NCBI GenBank assembly: GCA_002336485.1
Contig: DDCZ01000078.1
Coordinates: forward strand, 1-64,000
Reading direction: 5' to 3'
Origin: Flavobacteriales bacterium UBA1993
GTDB lineage: Bacteria > Bacteroidota > Bacteroidia > Flavobacteriales_G > Salibacteraceae
Length of the DNA stretch: 64,000 nucleotides
Shown: one piece after another, positions 54,560 through 63,757 of the stretch
How positions within the stretch are numbered: position 1 is the first letter of the stretch
Layout: each line of letters begins with the position of its first letter
Translations under genes and position numbers: made by a program
The notes under the pieces: generated by a model
Seen by the model: only the letters and a program-made list of their open reading frames with translations
Database searches by the model: none
Told to the model about the DNA's origin: nothing

Positions 54560-56032
54560 TTAAAGCCCAAACCCGTAGTAGGCGCGCTTTCCATTTGGAT
54601 ACATTCCTTCTAGCAACACACCACCAGACTTTGATTCTAACATTTCGAACATGTGATCTCTATCTGTAATCGGTTCCTCATCAATGGATAATACAATAAA
54701 CCCCTCAAGAATGCCGGCGCTTTTAAGTTTGCCTTTTTGAATTTCAGACACCATTACTCCATGATCAATTCCAAGCTTAGTTTTTGTCTCATCGTCTATA
54801 TCATTAATTAAGGCACCAAGCTTTTCATTCAACTCCATCTCCTCTTTCATTGCAACCTCAGCTTCGCCAAATCTGTTTCGAAGTATGATTGGAAGGTCAA
54901 CCGATTTTTCATCTCGATATACAGAGATTAAAATTTGATCGCCCGGTCGGAAGCGGCTTATTTGTTCTTGCAGTTCAGTGACCGATTTTACATTCACTTC
55001 TGCCACCTTGTAAATAATATCTCCAGGCAATACGCCTGCATCTTTAGCCGCCCCACGGTCAATTGTTTCAGCAACATAAATTCCTGTGAGGTCTGAGATT
55101 CCTTCCTCATCTGCCAGCGCTTGATCAATGTTTCGAATACTAACTCCTAAATACCCACGCTGGACGGTTCCAAATTCAAGCAGATCTTCGACCACCTTTG
55201 TCACTATGTTTACAGGGATCGCGAAGCTATATCCAGTGTATGATCCGGTGTTTGACTTTATCGCCGCGTTTATTCCGATCAATTCGCCGTTCGTATTTAC
55301 CAAGGCACCCCCGCTATTTCCTGGGTTTACCGCTGCGTCGGTTTGGATAAATGATTCAACGGCGTTCATTCCGTCAGGACCATTCGCCAAGATATTAATA
55401 TCCCGCCCCTTTGCGCTTACAATCCCTGCCGTCACAGTTGACTCTAAATTGAACGGGTTTCCGACGGCAAGAACCCATTCACCTAACTTAACTTGATCGC
55501 TATTGCCATATTCGATTTTTGGGAGATCAGAACCTTCAACTTTTAACAATGCCAAGTCGGAACTTGGATCTTGCCCAATGACATCCGCAGTGTAGGTTTT
55601 GTTGTCATTCATGGTGACTTCAACCTTGGAAGCACCATCAATAACGTGGTTATTTGTGACAATATATCCGTCATCCGAAATGATTACACCTGAACCTGCA
55701 CCAGCACCAACCCTCGGTGGCTTTTGATAAATGCCGTCTCCAAAGAAAAAATGTCTGATCGGGTCAAATGTGTAGTATCCACCATCAAGTTCAAATGTTG
55801 TTTTAACATGAACCACAGCATTTACAGTTCTCTGAGCCGCGTCCGTAAAATCAACAGCTTGAGCTGGCATGGCATAATTTACAGCGTGATTTGACTGTGT
55901 TAAATGTTGAGCTCGGAGCTGCTCGATCAAAAGTTCCCTTTCATATTCACTGTTGTCCAGGGCAACCATTGTGAAGACTACAAGCAATCCTCCGACGAAT
56001 GAAGCGGCGACATATCCTAATTTGTTTTTCAT
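54560..56032 (-). CDS. HtrA/DegP-family serine protease with PDZ domains
   Basis: A 490-residue periplasmic protease. An N-terminal membrane anchor (about 5-25) is followed by the trypsin-like domain with catalytic His129 in TNNHVIDG, Asp159 in SSDLALL and Ser240 in NPGNSGGAL. A first PDZ domain (RGYLGVSIRNIDQALA) and a second, more diverged PDZ (around TKLGIDHGVMVSEIQK) follow. It degrades or refolds misfolded envelope proteins. The order is the classic DegP/DegQ type. It is monocistronic, with a leader of about 130 bases to the divergent dapF. Confidence 0.95.
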   Translation of the reverse strand: MKNKLGYVAASFVGGLLVVFTMVALDNSEYERELLIEQLRAQHLTQSNHAVNYAMPAQAVDFTDAAQRTVNAVVHVKTTFELDGGYYTFDPIRHFFFGDGIYQKPPRVGAGAGSGVIISDDGYIVTNNHVIDGASKVEVTMNDNKTYTADVIGQDPSSDLALLKVEGSDLPKIEYGNSDQVKLGEWVLAVGNPFNLESTVTAGIVSAKGRDINILANGPDGMNAVESFIQTDAAVNPGNSGGALVNTNGELIGINAAIKSNTGSYTGYSFAIPVNIVTKVVEDLLEFGTVQRGYLGVSIRNIDQALADEEGISDLTGIYVAETIDRGAAKDAGVLPGDIIYKVAEVNVKSVTELQEQISRFRPGDQILISVYRDEKSVDLPIILRNRFGEAEVAMKEEMELNEKLGALINDIDDETKTKLGIDHGVMVSEIQKGKLKSAGILEGFIVLSIDEEPITDRDHMFEMLESKSGGVLLEGMYPNGKRAYYGFGL

Positions 56033-56168
56033 TTTGTGTTTTTTCTTTTCAAAGAAACTGAGTCGCGACCCATTTAGTTTTATGGGCGCTGTTAATTAAT
56101 GTTAGACCAATAGAGGCTGAATGGAAGGATAAAATCCTCTTTTTTGTAGCATAACACAGAATTCGATA

Positions 56169-56942
56169 ATGAAGTTCTCTAAATATCATGGAGCGGGAAA
56201 TGATTTTGTCATAATAGACGATCGCGATGAATCAATTGGGCACCTTGATGCGACCGTTATTAAAGCTATTTGCGACAGGCATTTTGGCGTCGGTGCAGAT
56301 GGTTTGATGCTTTTACGCAACGATTCGGAGGTGGATTTCAAGATGGTATATTTCAATTCTGACGGAAATCAAAGCTCTATGTGCGGAAATGGAGGCAGAT
56401 GCCTCGTCGCGTTTGCGAAGCGATTGGGAGTGATTGACACGGATACGGAGTTCAGCGCCATTGATGGAAGGCATCATGCAACGCTTTTATCCGAAGACTC
56501 GGTTTCCCTTCAAATGAATGATGTGGCTTCACTAGAGGTTTTGGATAAATCAAGTGTGTTTCTGGATACGGGATCTCCGCATGTTGTCGTGACGCGCAAA
56601 AACATCAAGGAGATGGATTTAGTCGCGGAGGCACAAGTAATCAGGAATTCAGAGCGGTTCGTTACCGATGGTGTAAATGTCAACTTTGTTGAGCTGATTG
56701 ATGAAGCCATACACATTCGCACATATGAACGGGGTGTTGAGAATGAAACCCTAGCCTGCGGAACCGGAGTTACCGCAGCTGCAATCGCGCTGCATTACTT
56801 GGGGTTATCCGGTGAAAGTGTCAATGTAAAAGCTATTGGAGGCAGTCTATCTGTGCGTTTCAAATTCTCAGACAATATGTATCAGGATGTTTGGAAAACG
56901 GGGCCGATTAAACATGTGTTTGAGGGAACGTGGATAGGATGA
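56169..56942 (+). CDS. dapF: Diaminopimelate epimerase
   Basis: A 257-residue cytoplasmic enzyme converting LL- to meso-diaminopimelate for lysine and peptidoglycan synthesis. The two catalytic Cys are in MCGNGGRCL and ACGTGVTAAAI, and the N-terminal KFSKYHGAGNDFVIID is diagnostic. It is the first gene of a three-gene unit. The last four bases (ATGA) overlap the GNAT gene. Confidence 0.97.
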   Translation: MKFSKYHGAGNDFVIIDDRDESIGHLDATVIKAICDRHFGVGADGLMLLRNDSEVDFKMVYFNSDGNQSSMCGNGGRCLVAFAKRLGVIDTDTEFSAIDGRHHATLLSEDSVSLQMNDVASLEVLDKSSVFLDTGSPHVVVTRKNIKEMDLVAEAQVIRNSERFVTDGVNVNFVELIDEAIHIRTYERGVENETLACGTGVTAAAIALHYLGLSGESVNVKAIGGSLSVRFKFSDNMYQDVWKTGPIKHVFEGTWIG

Positions 56943-57454
56943 TTCTGACAGATCAACATATCAGTATCAGACATGCCTCGCTTGAAGATGTAGAGGCAAT
57001 ATTTCAGTGGGAAAACAACAAAGACCACTGGTTTGTCAGTAATACGCAAGTTCCATTTACACGAGAACAGATTATCCAGTTTATTCGATTTGAAAACGAC
57101 ATCTATGGATCGAATCAAACAAGGTTTATGATTTTAAATGCGGATGGTTTACCTCTTGGATGCATCGACTTATTTGATTTCGACCCGGTAAATATGCGAG
57201 TAGGAGTTGGTGTGTTAATCGATCCTCAGTTTCGCGGAAAAGGTTACGGAAAGGCCGCGATTGCTCTGGTGATGAAGTATTGCGCCGAGGAACTAAAGGT
57301 GCGCCAGCTGTATGCAGAGGTATTAGAAAGTAACAGGGCAAGTCAGGTTATTTTCGAGAGCATGGGCTTCACAGAGTCAGGCAAGAAAAAACAATGGATG
57401 TTGGATGGTGAGACGTTTGTTGATCAAATTTTTTATCAAAGATTGTTGGTATGA
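56939..57454 (+). CDS. GNAT family N-acetyltransferase
   Basis: About 171 residues with the GNAT fold. The acetyl-CoA-binding loop is DPQFRGKGYGKAAI, and a closing strand LYAEVLESNRASQVIFESMGF is typical of the RimI/RimJ-like and SpeG-like branch. ATG 56939 overlaps the dapF stop. The specific acceptor (protein N-terminus, amine or polyamine) cannot be read from sequence. The last four bases overlap mltG. Confidence 0.92.
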   Translation: MILTDQHISIRHASLEDVEAIFQWENNKDHWFVSNTQVPFTREQIIQFIRFENDIYGSNQTRFMILNADGLPLGCIDLFDFDPVNMRVGVGVLIDPQFRGKGYGKAAIALVMKYCAEELKVRQLYAEVLESNRASQVIFESMGFTESGKKKQWMLDGETFVDQIFYQRLLV

Positions 57455-58485
57455 AACCTGTTCGCTTTTTACTTGGTTTGGGACTCTGCCTCACCCTTGG
57501 CGCAGCTTGGCTGACGTGGGATTATTCGCAGCGATTTTTAAAACCAAATGTGCAATTGAGTGAATCTTCAACAGAGTTTTTTATTCGATCGCAATGGAGC
57601 TTCACTGAGCTGTTGCAGAATCTTCACAAGGAGGGGGTGATCACAGATTCAGCCTCATTTCGATGGGTGGCGACCTACAAGAAATTCGACATTAATGTAC
57701 AACCAGGCAGATATATCATTCTTGATGGAATGAATAACAATCAGTTAGTCAACGTTCTGCGAAGTCAAAACACTCCAATTGACGTATTGGTTAAGTCTGC
57801 TCGAACTACAAGTGAACTGGCGAAGTCGGTTTCCTCGGTTTTAGAGTTTAGTGAAGAAGACCTAATGGATCTAATATCCAATGATGGGTTTTGCGAACGG
57901 TATGGATTTTCCTCGATTACGATTAGCACCATCTTCATCCCAAATACATATGAATTTTACTGGAATACAACGGCCGAGGAGTTTATGGAACGGATGGCTC
58001 GGGAGTATAAGCGCTATTGGAATGAGGATAGAATAAACAAGGCCAAAAAAATTGGCCTATCGCAATCGCAGGTTACAATTCTTGCCTCAATTGTACAATC
58101 AGAGCAGGCGGCGCATTCAGATGAACGACCGATCGTTGCAGGACTCTATCTGAACAGAATAAAAAAAGGTATGCGTTTGGAGTCCGATCCTACGTTGATC
58201 TTCGCATTAGGAGACTTTTCAATCAAACGGGTTTTGAATGCACATAAAAAGGTAGATTCTCCGTACAACACGTATATGCACTCTGGGCTACCTCCTGGGC
58301 CGATTCTATTACCGCAGCAAAGCTCGATCGATGCCGTGTTAAATGCCGCAGATCACAATTACATTTTTATGTGTGCCAAAGAGGATTTCTCAGGATACCA
58401 CTATTTCTCATCAAATTATAGGCAGCATCTCAATTATGCGAGAAGGTATCAACGGGCGTTGAATCAGCGAAAAGTCTATAGATAA
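57451..58485 (+). CDS. mltG: Endolytic transglycosylase MltG
   Basis: A 344-residue inner-membrane protein with one N-terminal helix. The LysM-like region (about 45-115) is followed by the YceG catalytic domain. Its segments are IFIPNTYEFYWNT, ILASIVQSEQAAHSDERP (with the catalytic Glu), VAGLYLNRIKKGM, SPYNTYMHSGLPPGPI and AADHNYIFMCAKEDFSGYH. It cleaves nascent peptidoglycan strands to set their length. It is the last gene of the dapF unit and overlaps its predecessor by four bases. Confidence 0.96.
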   Translation: MKPVRFLLGLGLCLTLGAAWLTWDYSQRFLKPNVQLSESSTEFFIRSQWSFTELLQNLHKEGVITDSASFRWVATYKKFDINVQPGRYIILDGMNNNQLVNVLRSQNTPIDVLVKSARTTSELAKSVSSVLEFSEEDLMDLISNDGFCERYGFSSITISTIFIPNTYEFYWNTTAEEFMERMAREYKRYWNEDRINKAKKIGLSQSQVTILASIVQSEQAAHSDERPIVAGLYLNRIKKGMRLESDPTLIFALGDFSIKRVLNAHKKVDSPYNTYMHSGLPPGPILLPQQSSIDAVLNAADHNYIFMCAKEDFSGYHYFSSNYRQHLNYARRYQRALNQRKVYR

Positions 58486-58490
58486 CCTGT

Positions 58491-58724
58491 TTAGTACCCT
58501 CTTTTAATACGTCTTTCTCGTTTCTTTAAGCTTTTGTGCGCTGTCACCGTGTGCTTATGCTTTCGCACTTGACTCCGCCTATGCATATCGCACTTGATCA
58601 CCCCGCAGCACTTATTTTTTTTGCGGTAGGCATTTCCACCGTCTAGAGTCATGCACGACGGAAGTAGCATTGAACTGATAAATAATAAACCCAGCAAGTT
58701 TTTCCATCTTAGCCTCATACCCAC
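58491..58724 (-). CDS. Small basic lipoprotein, hypothetical
   Basis: A 77-residue protein. A signal peptide with lipobox LLPSC is followed by a very basic mature part that contains a short Cys pair (KCCGVIKC) and many Lys, Arg and His (about one third). It is 26 bases downstream of the GT2 fusion gene on the same strand and converges with mltG. I recognise no family. The high positive charge of a secreted lipoprotein is unusual and could bind anionic polymers, an inference only. Confidence 0.65.
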   Translation of the reverse strand: MGMRLRWKNLLGLLFISSMLLPSCMTLDGGNAYRKKNKCCGVIKCDMHRRSQVRKHKHTVTAHKSLKKRERRIKRGY

Positions 58725-58750
58725 AAATTTAGGAAAGAAGCCATTTCAAA

Positions 58751-60700
58751 TTACGCGCCACGATTTCCGAGGTGGTGGATGTTTTTGAAAACCAACTTGA
58801 AATCGAGTAAAGTTGAATGATTTAAGAGATACGATACGTTATTGTTGAAGATAGATTCCACCTCATGTTTCGGCCAAAATGTATCAATACTCGAATAGAT
58901 GACTCCCTTTTTAATCGGGGGTAATTCTGGGTCGAACCCTCGGATATCATACCCAACCCAAGAGATTACCCCTGTGGTAGATTGAATCCAGTTTTTTATA
59001 AATCCTCCCGGATTGTCAACAAAGAATATTAAGATGGGAGTGATGGGTAATAAGAGACTTGAGATCATAACGTCAGAAAGGCGTTTCAATCGCTTAATGG
59101 AGCTGAGGTTTATATGATATAGCTTGTTTCCGGCTTGAAAACGGTGTGCTTTAATCACTGTGTTTGGTCCAATCATCCAATCCTTATTCAAGATTTTGAC
59201 TTTCACGTCAAGCATCTTCGATTGATTAATAATATCTAGAACTTGCTGGTAAGTGCATGTATCACTGTCTACAATTACTTCTTCTATACGAAACTCGGTC
59301 ACCGCCTTTGATAGCTGGTTTGTTGTTCCAAGAAATCCTTCGGTTCGTAACTTTTCGATGGGCGAAACGGCCGCCATGAATTCACTAGAATGATTTGTTA
59401 GGTTGAGGATTTTCTTGGCCATATTCAACCCTTTAAGCTCACCCACAAACAACCTTCGTGTGGGTATATAATCTGGACTTTTTTTAGATCTCGATAGAAA
59501 AACTTCGCGAAGGATACGCCAAAACAGAGCAATACCCAGTCCCACCATTGAGCCAATTAATAGGACTGCCCGGGAAAAACGATACGATTCAGGAATGAGA
59601 GCATAGAATGCGAGCACTACAACGATTGCCACCAGCCAACTCCGAAAGAGGTTTGATCCTTTACCCGGTTTGTCGTTCGCGCCTGAAAATTCGATTGCCA
59701 TAGACATGATGGCAGCATAAATAGGAAGAAGCCAATTCACAAATTCGAGCGAAAAGTCCTTTGAGCCGTACGTTTCATAAAACCTTGTGCTAAGCAAGAA
59801 TGCCAAATAGAGCGTAAGGAAATCAAGTATTACCTGCCAATACCGACCAACCAATCTTCGAATTAAGGCTATTGTCGCCCGGAAATATATGGCAACATTG
59901 ATAATGATGGAAAACAAGGAGGCGCTGTCTTTTTCAAAGTGTTTTCGAGCGAAAATCACCATCGCTCTGTAGAAAACAAAGACATAGTTCACACTTCCCT
60001 TTTTTGTGCTTTCTCCCTTGTAATGAATAATGGAGGTGCCGGCGAAGTAATAGTTCTTATATCCTGCTTGGATAATACGATAGCTCAGGTCAATATCTTC
60101 TCCATACATGAAGTAGTCCTCATCAAGCCCTCCAATTTTCTCTAAGACTTCTGAACGCATAAGCATAAAGGCACCACTTAAAATTTCGACCTCATGGGTC
60201 CTTTTTTCGTCCAGAAATCCTTGATGATATCGTCCGAATTTTTTTGATTTCGGGAATAGTTTGGATAGCCCAGAAATCTTGTAAAATGCGGCTTCTGGGG
60301 TTGGTAGTCCTCGTTTGCTCTCTGGAAGGAAAACGCCATTTCCATCAATCATGTGAACGCCAAGTCCACCCGCCTCGTCGTGTCGATCCATAAAATCCAA
60401 CGCAGAACTGAAAGTGTTCTCTTGAACGATCGTGTCTGGATTCAGTAGAAGAATGTACTTGCCTTTCGATTTTGAAATCCCGAAGTTATTGGCCTTCGAA
60501 AAGCCCAGGTTAGAGGCTAAGTAATGATATTGAATATCGGAGTAGTCGGCTTCCATCATGGATCGACTCTGATCGGATGATGCATTGTCAACGACAATAA
60601 TTTCAGCGTCAAGTCCAGAACAGGCCTTCAACACAGATCGCAGGCAGTTTTCAAGGAAAAACCTGACGTTATAGTTGACTATTATTATGCTTAACTGCAA
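58751..60700 (-). CDS. GT2 glycosyltransferase fused to a phosphoglycosyl transferase-like membrane part
   Basis: A 649-residue fusion. Residues 1-245 are a family 2 glycosyltransferase (IIIVNYNVRFFLENCL, VDNASSDQS, LLLNPDT at 85-90, and GEDIDLSYR at 200-208). Four membrane helices follow (about 290-396), then a Rossmann-like domain (about 413-525) and a helix matching RLKRLSDVMISSLLLPITPI, as in WbaP-type enzymes. The catalytic motifs of those enzymes (KFRSM, DExPQ, GPRPE), all present in the intact homologue at 28298-29713, are missing. The membrane part may only present the glycosyltransferase at the membrane. It lies 11 bases after recR. Confidence 0.88.
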   Translation of the reverse strand: MQLSIIIVNYNVRFFLENCLRSVLKACSGLDAEIIVVDNASSDQSRSMMEADYSDIQYHYLASNLGFSKANNFGISKSKGKYILLLNPDTIVQENTFSSALDFMDRHDEAGGLGVHMIDGNGVFLPESKRGLPTPEAAFYKISGLSKLFPKSKKFGRYHQGFLDEKRTHEVEILSGAFMLMRSEVLEKIGGLDEDYFMYGEDIDLSYRIIQAGYKNYYFAGTSIIHYKGESTKKGSVNYVFVFYRAMVIFARKHFEKDSASLFSIIINVAIYFRATIALIRRLVGRYWQVILDFLTLYLAFLLSTRFYETYGSKDFSLEFVNWLLPIYAAIMSMAIEFSGANDKPGKGSNLFRSWLVAIVVVLAFYALIPESYRFSRAVLLIGSMVGLGIALFWRILREVFLSRSKKSPDYIPTRRLFVGELKGLNMAKKILNLTNHSSEFMAAVSPIEKLRTEGFLGTTNQLSKAVTEFRIEEVIVDSDTCTYQQVLDIINQSKMLDVKVKILNKDWMIGPNTVIKAHRFQAGNKLYHINLSSIKRLKRLSDVMISSLLLPITPILIFFVDNPGGFIKNWIQSTTGVISWVGYDIRGFDPELPPIKKGVIYSSIDTFWPKHEVESIFNNNVSYLLNHSTLLDFKLVFKNIHHLGNRGA

Positions 60701-60711
60701 TTTTTAGATGG

Positions 60712-61332
60712 TCAATTTGCGTTTAACGATGACTCATAGGGAAGCCTGGAGAGCAATGATCTGCCAAGGGTCACCTCATCTGTATATTGAAGCTCATTAC
60801 CTATCGCGACACCTCTGGCAAGCGATGTTAGCTTCACCTGATTTGAGGCCAGTTTTTTATAGAGATAAAAACAAGTTGTGTCTCCTTCCATAGTTGCCGG
60901 CAGCGCAAAGATTATTTCGCTCGTTTTGCTCGAGAGCCCTCGATCGACCAGTGATTCGATGTTTAGGTCGCTAGGTGTGATTCCGTCCATAGGGCTAATC
61001 ACACCACCGAGAACATGATATACTCCAAAATATTGTCCAGTAGATTCAATGGCCAATAGGTCGCGCAAATCTTCCACAACACAAATCATGTTTTTGTTGC
61101 GCTTTGGATGCAAGCAAATTTCACATTGAGATTCATCCGAAATGTTGTGACAAGTGCTGCAAAATTGTAAGCCGTTAACCAAGTCAATGATCGATTCTCC
61201 GAATCCACTAGCATTCTGCTTCGGCATTTTCAAAAGTTCCAGAGCATAGCGAAGGGCGGTTCGCTTTCCTACACCCGGTAATGAAGCGAAATGCTCCACT
61301 GTTTTTTCTAATAATCTGGAGGGTAATTCCAT
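60712..61332 (-). CDS. recR: Recombination mediator protein RecR
   Basis: A 206-residue DNA-binding protein. A helix-hairpin-helix (SLPGVGKRTALRYAL) is followed by a C4 zinc finger (FCSTCHNISDESQCEIC) and a Toprim domain (VVEDLRDLLAIE) ending in a Walker B-like region. RecR works with RecO to load RecA on single-stranded DNA. Length and motifs match the family. It is the first gene of a short operon with the GT2 fusion. Confidence 0.97.
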   Translation of the reverse strand: MELPSRLLEKTVEHFASLPGVGKRTALRYALELLKMPKQNASGFGESIIDLVNGLQFCSTCHNISDESQCEICLHPKRNKNMICVVEDLRDLLAIESTGQYFGVYHVLGGVISPMDGITPSDLNIESLVDRGLSSKTSEIIFALPATMEGDTTCFYLYKKLASNQVKLTSLARGVAIGNELQYTDEVTLGRSLLSRLPYESSLNAN

Positions 61333-61469
61333 GTGGGCGAATGTAGAGAGTTATGGCTACAATTGGTCGCTGTTTGCAGGACTTTTGATCCAAAAAAATA
61401 TCCGATGAACGTTGATTAAATACCAATACCTAGTTCTACTTTCGTGGCCACAATTAACATAGATATTTA

Positions 61470-62792
61470 ATGGAACGCACAGACGTAATGAGTGCCAGCG
61501 CGGCGCTTTTTGCTCGTAGAAAAGAGGTTGTCACCAACGGAGTTGGTGTATTTAACCCATCAACGGCGGTATCAGCTAAAGGAGCAATAATTATGGACGC
61601 TGACGGTCGAGAGTTAATCGATTTTGGAGGTGGAATCGGAGTGTTAAATACAGGTCACTGCCCTGAACCAGTTGTTCGTGCAATCCGAGAGCAATCTGAA
61701 AAGCTTATTCATACGTGTTTCAACGTGGCAACGTACGAGGTCTATATGGAGTTGGCGGAACAGCTAATTGAGATTTTGCCGCATGGTGAAAAGACAAAGG
61801 TGATGCTAACCTGCACGGGTGCCGAAAGTGTGGAGAATGCCATAAAAATTGCGCGACAAGCCACCAAAAGGCAAGCAGTGATATGTTTTAGTGATGCGTT
61901 CCACGGCCGAACAATGATGGCAATGACTCTTACGGCAAAACCAGCATACAAATTAAACTGTGGTCCATTTGCGCCTGAAACATACAGATTCCGATTTCCT
62001 AATCATTTTCGATACGGACGAAATTTGAGTTACGATGATTTTGTCGAACGTGAAATTAAGTTGTTACGAGAATCATTGATGGCAACTGTGGATCCGAATA
62101 ATTGCGCTGCGATTATTGTTGAGCCTGTTCAGGGTGAGGGTGGATTCGTTCCAATGCCTCAGGCGTATATGAAAGAGCTTCGGAAAATTTGTGATGAGTT
62201 TGGCATTTTATTGATTCTGGACGAGGTGCAAAGTGGATTTGGCAGAACAGGGGAGTGGGCTGCCTTTCATCACTACGACGTGGTTCCAGATTTAACAACG
62301 TGGGCGAAATCAATGGGAGGCGGTATGCCCATAGGCTGCGTTATGGGAAAGGCCGAAATTATGGACGCCGCAGCTTCTGGAACAATTGGAGGTACCTATC
62401 CTGGAAATCCAGTGTGTGCTGCAGCAGCCTTAGCGAACATTCAATACATGAAAGAGATTGATATCAACGCCCTAGGAAGAAAAGTAGGGAAGATCTGCGT
62501 CGATCGATTTGAAGACTTAAGAACGCGATGCCCAGAAATTGGAGAAGTTCGAGGGCTAGGTGCGATGATCGCCTTTCCTCTTGTTAAGAATAACGATCCT
62601 TTTCAGCCAGACTCAAAGCTGTGCGCAGACCTTATGGCCTCGTGCGCCAAGCGCGGTCTAATCCTTTTAAGTGCGGGAACTCATAAGAACGTTATTCGCG
62701 TCTTGAGTCCACTTGTGATCTCGGATGAGGTACTGGGAAAGGGACTCGATATTATTGAGGAAGAGTTACTTAGACTAACGGGTAGAGCTTAA
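61470..62792 (+). CDS. gabT: Class III aminotransferase, 4-aminobutyrate aminotransferase-like
   Basis: A 440-residue PLP enzyme. The family signature includes TGAESVENAIKIAR, the SDAFHGRTMM segment, LILDEVQSGFGRTG and the PLP-binding Lys in TWAKSMGGGMPIG. By sequence it is closest to GabT, which transfers the amino group of 4-aminobutyrate to 2-oxoglutarate, but it could also use ornithine, putrescine or another omega-amine. It is the first gene of a unit with a nitrilase-fold enzyme and a cut-off third gene. A -7-like TACTTTCG lies upstream. Confidence 0.9.
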   Translation: MERTDVMSASAALFARRKEVVTNGVGVFNPSTAVSAKGAIIMDADGRELIDFGGGIGVLNTGHCPEPVVRAIREQSEKLIHTCFNVATYEVYMELAEQLIEILPHGEKTKVMLTCTGAESVENAIKIARQATKRQAVICFSDAFHGRTMMAMTLTAKPAYKLNCGPFAPETYRFRFPNHFRYGRNLSYDDFVEREIKLLRESLMATVDPNNCAAIIVEPVQGEGGFVPMPQAYMKELRKICDEFGILLILDEVQSGFGRTGEWAAFHHYDVVPDLTTWAKSMGGGMPIGCVMGKAEIMDAAASGTIGGTYPGNPVCAAAALANIQYMKEIDINALGRKVGKICVDRFEDLRTRCPEIGEVRGLGAMIAFPLVKNNDPFQPDSKLCADLMASCAKRGLILLSAGTHKNVIRVLSPLVISDEVLGKGLDIIEEELLRLTGRA

Positions 62793-62796
62793 TTAC

Positions 62797-62814
62797 CTGA
62801 ACAAATCAGTTCAG
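62797..62814 (+). promoter_or_regulatory. Inverted repeat in the promoter region of the nitrilase gene
   Basis: CTGAAC and GTTCAG with a 6-base spacer lie just upstream of a perfect -7-like element, as an operator would. It could also be a weak hairpin between the two genes. Confidence 0.35.
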
Positions 62815-62816
62815 AC

Positions 62817-62824
62817 TATATTTG
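62817..62824 (+). promoter_or_regulatory. Candidate internal promoter -7 element
   Basis: TATATTTG is an exact TAnnTTTG match, 6 bases before the ATG at 62831. It would allow separate expression of the nitrilase-fold gene with almost no leader. Confidence 0.4.
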
Positions 62825-62830
62825 ACAAGA

Positions 62831-63757
62831 ATGAAGGAATTTGCGATAGCAGGCGTGCAAATGCATGTGAGTGGAGCGCACAGTAATGTGCCAATGATGA
62901 AGTATAAACTAGATCTCCTTACAGGAATCTATCCATGGGTGCAAATGGTGGTCTTTTCTGAGTTATGCGCTCGGGGACCATTAACGGCATTCGCTGCCCC
63001 ATTAGAAGAGTATGATGGTGTCTTTGGAGAAATGGCCAGAAAGCACAAAATTTGGTTGCTACCAGGTTCCGTTTTTGAACGATCCAATGGACACATCTAC
63101 AATACGGCTTCTGTCTATAATCCAGATGGCGAGGTCGTAGGGAGATACCGAAAGATGTTTCCATTTTATCCATATGAAGAAGGTGTTTCCCCTGGGAGTG
63201 AGTTTCTGACTTTTAACGTTCCAGACGTTGGATGCTTTGGGGTTTCTATTTGCTACGATATGTGGTTTCCTGAAACATCCAGAACCTTGGCAACAATGGG
63301 AGCAGAGGTGATTTTACATCCAACCCTTACAAATACCATTGACAGAGAGGTTGAGCTCAGTATTGCACGTGCTACAGCGGCTATTAATCAATGTTATATT
63401 TTCGACATTAATGGTTTAGAAGCAGGCGGAAACGGACAATCTATAGTGTGCGGCCCTGACGGTAGGGTGCTTTACCAAGCTCATACAAGCGATGAAATCA
63501 TTCCCTTAGAAATAGATCTTGATCGAGTGGGAAATAGCAGGATTAAAGGAACACTTCGTCTTGGGCAAACGCTCAAGAGTTGGAGAGATCGAGCGGTTGA
63601 TTTCGATATTTATCAAAAAGGAAAAAGGTTTCCATATTTGGATCAACTTGGTTCACTCACAAAACCGGTTCGAACGTCAGCATTGGAAAAGGCATATAAG
63701 AAAGAAGCTCCAATTACGGGAACTATCTCAACGATCGCAACGAAAGCAATAAAATGA
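62831..63757 (+). CDS. Carbon-nitrogen hydrolase (nitrilase superfamily)
   Basis: About 308 residues. The catalytic Glu-Lys-Cys triad is visible: Glu in VVFSELCARG, Lys in YRKMFPFYPYEEG and Cys in VSICYDMWFPET. The closing HTSDEIIPLEIDLD part is also typical. The reaction is amide or nitrile hydrolysis; possible substrates with a GabT partner are omega-amides or N-carbamoyl amines. ATG 62831 is chosen over TTG 62822. The last four bases overlap the next gene (ATGA). Confidence 0.92.
   Translation: MKEFAIAGVQMHVSGAHSNVPMMKYKLDLLTGIYPWVQMVVFSELCARGPLTAFAAPLEEYDGVFGEMARKHKIWLLPGSVFERSNGHIYNTASVYNPDGEVVGRYRKMFPFYPYEEGVSPGSEFLTFNVPDVGCFGVSICYDMWFPETSRTLATMGAEVILHPTLTNTIDREVELSIARATAAINQCYIFDINGLEAGGNGQSIVCGPDGRVLYQAHTSDEIIPLEIDLDRVGNSRIKGTLRLGQTLKSWRDRAVDFDIYQKGKRFPYLDQLGSLTKPVRTSALEKAYKKEAPITGTISTIATKAIK

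Noticed and set aside
61742..61951. A minus-strand frame with hydrophobic segments opposite the aminotransferase
   Set aside because: It is antisense to the conserved PLP-enzyme core and has no signal or motif of its own.
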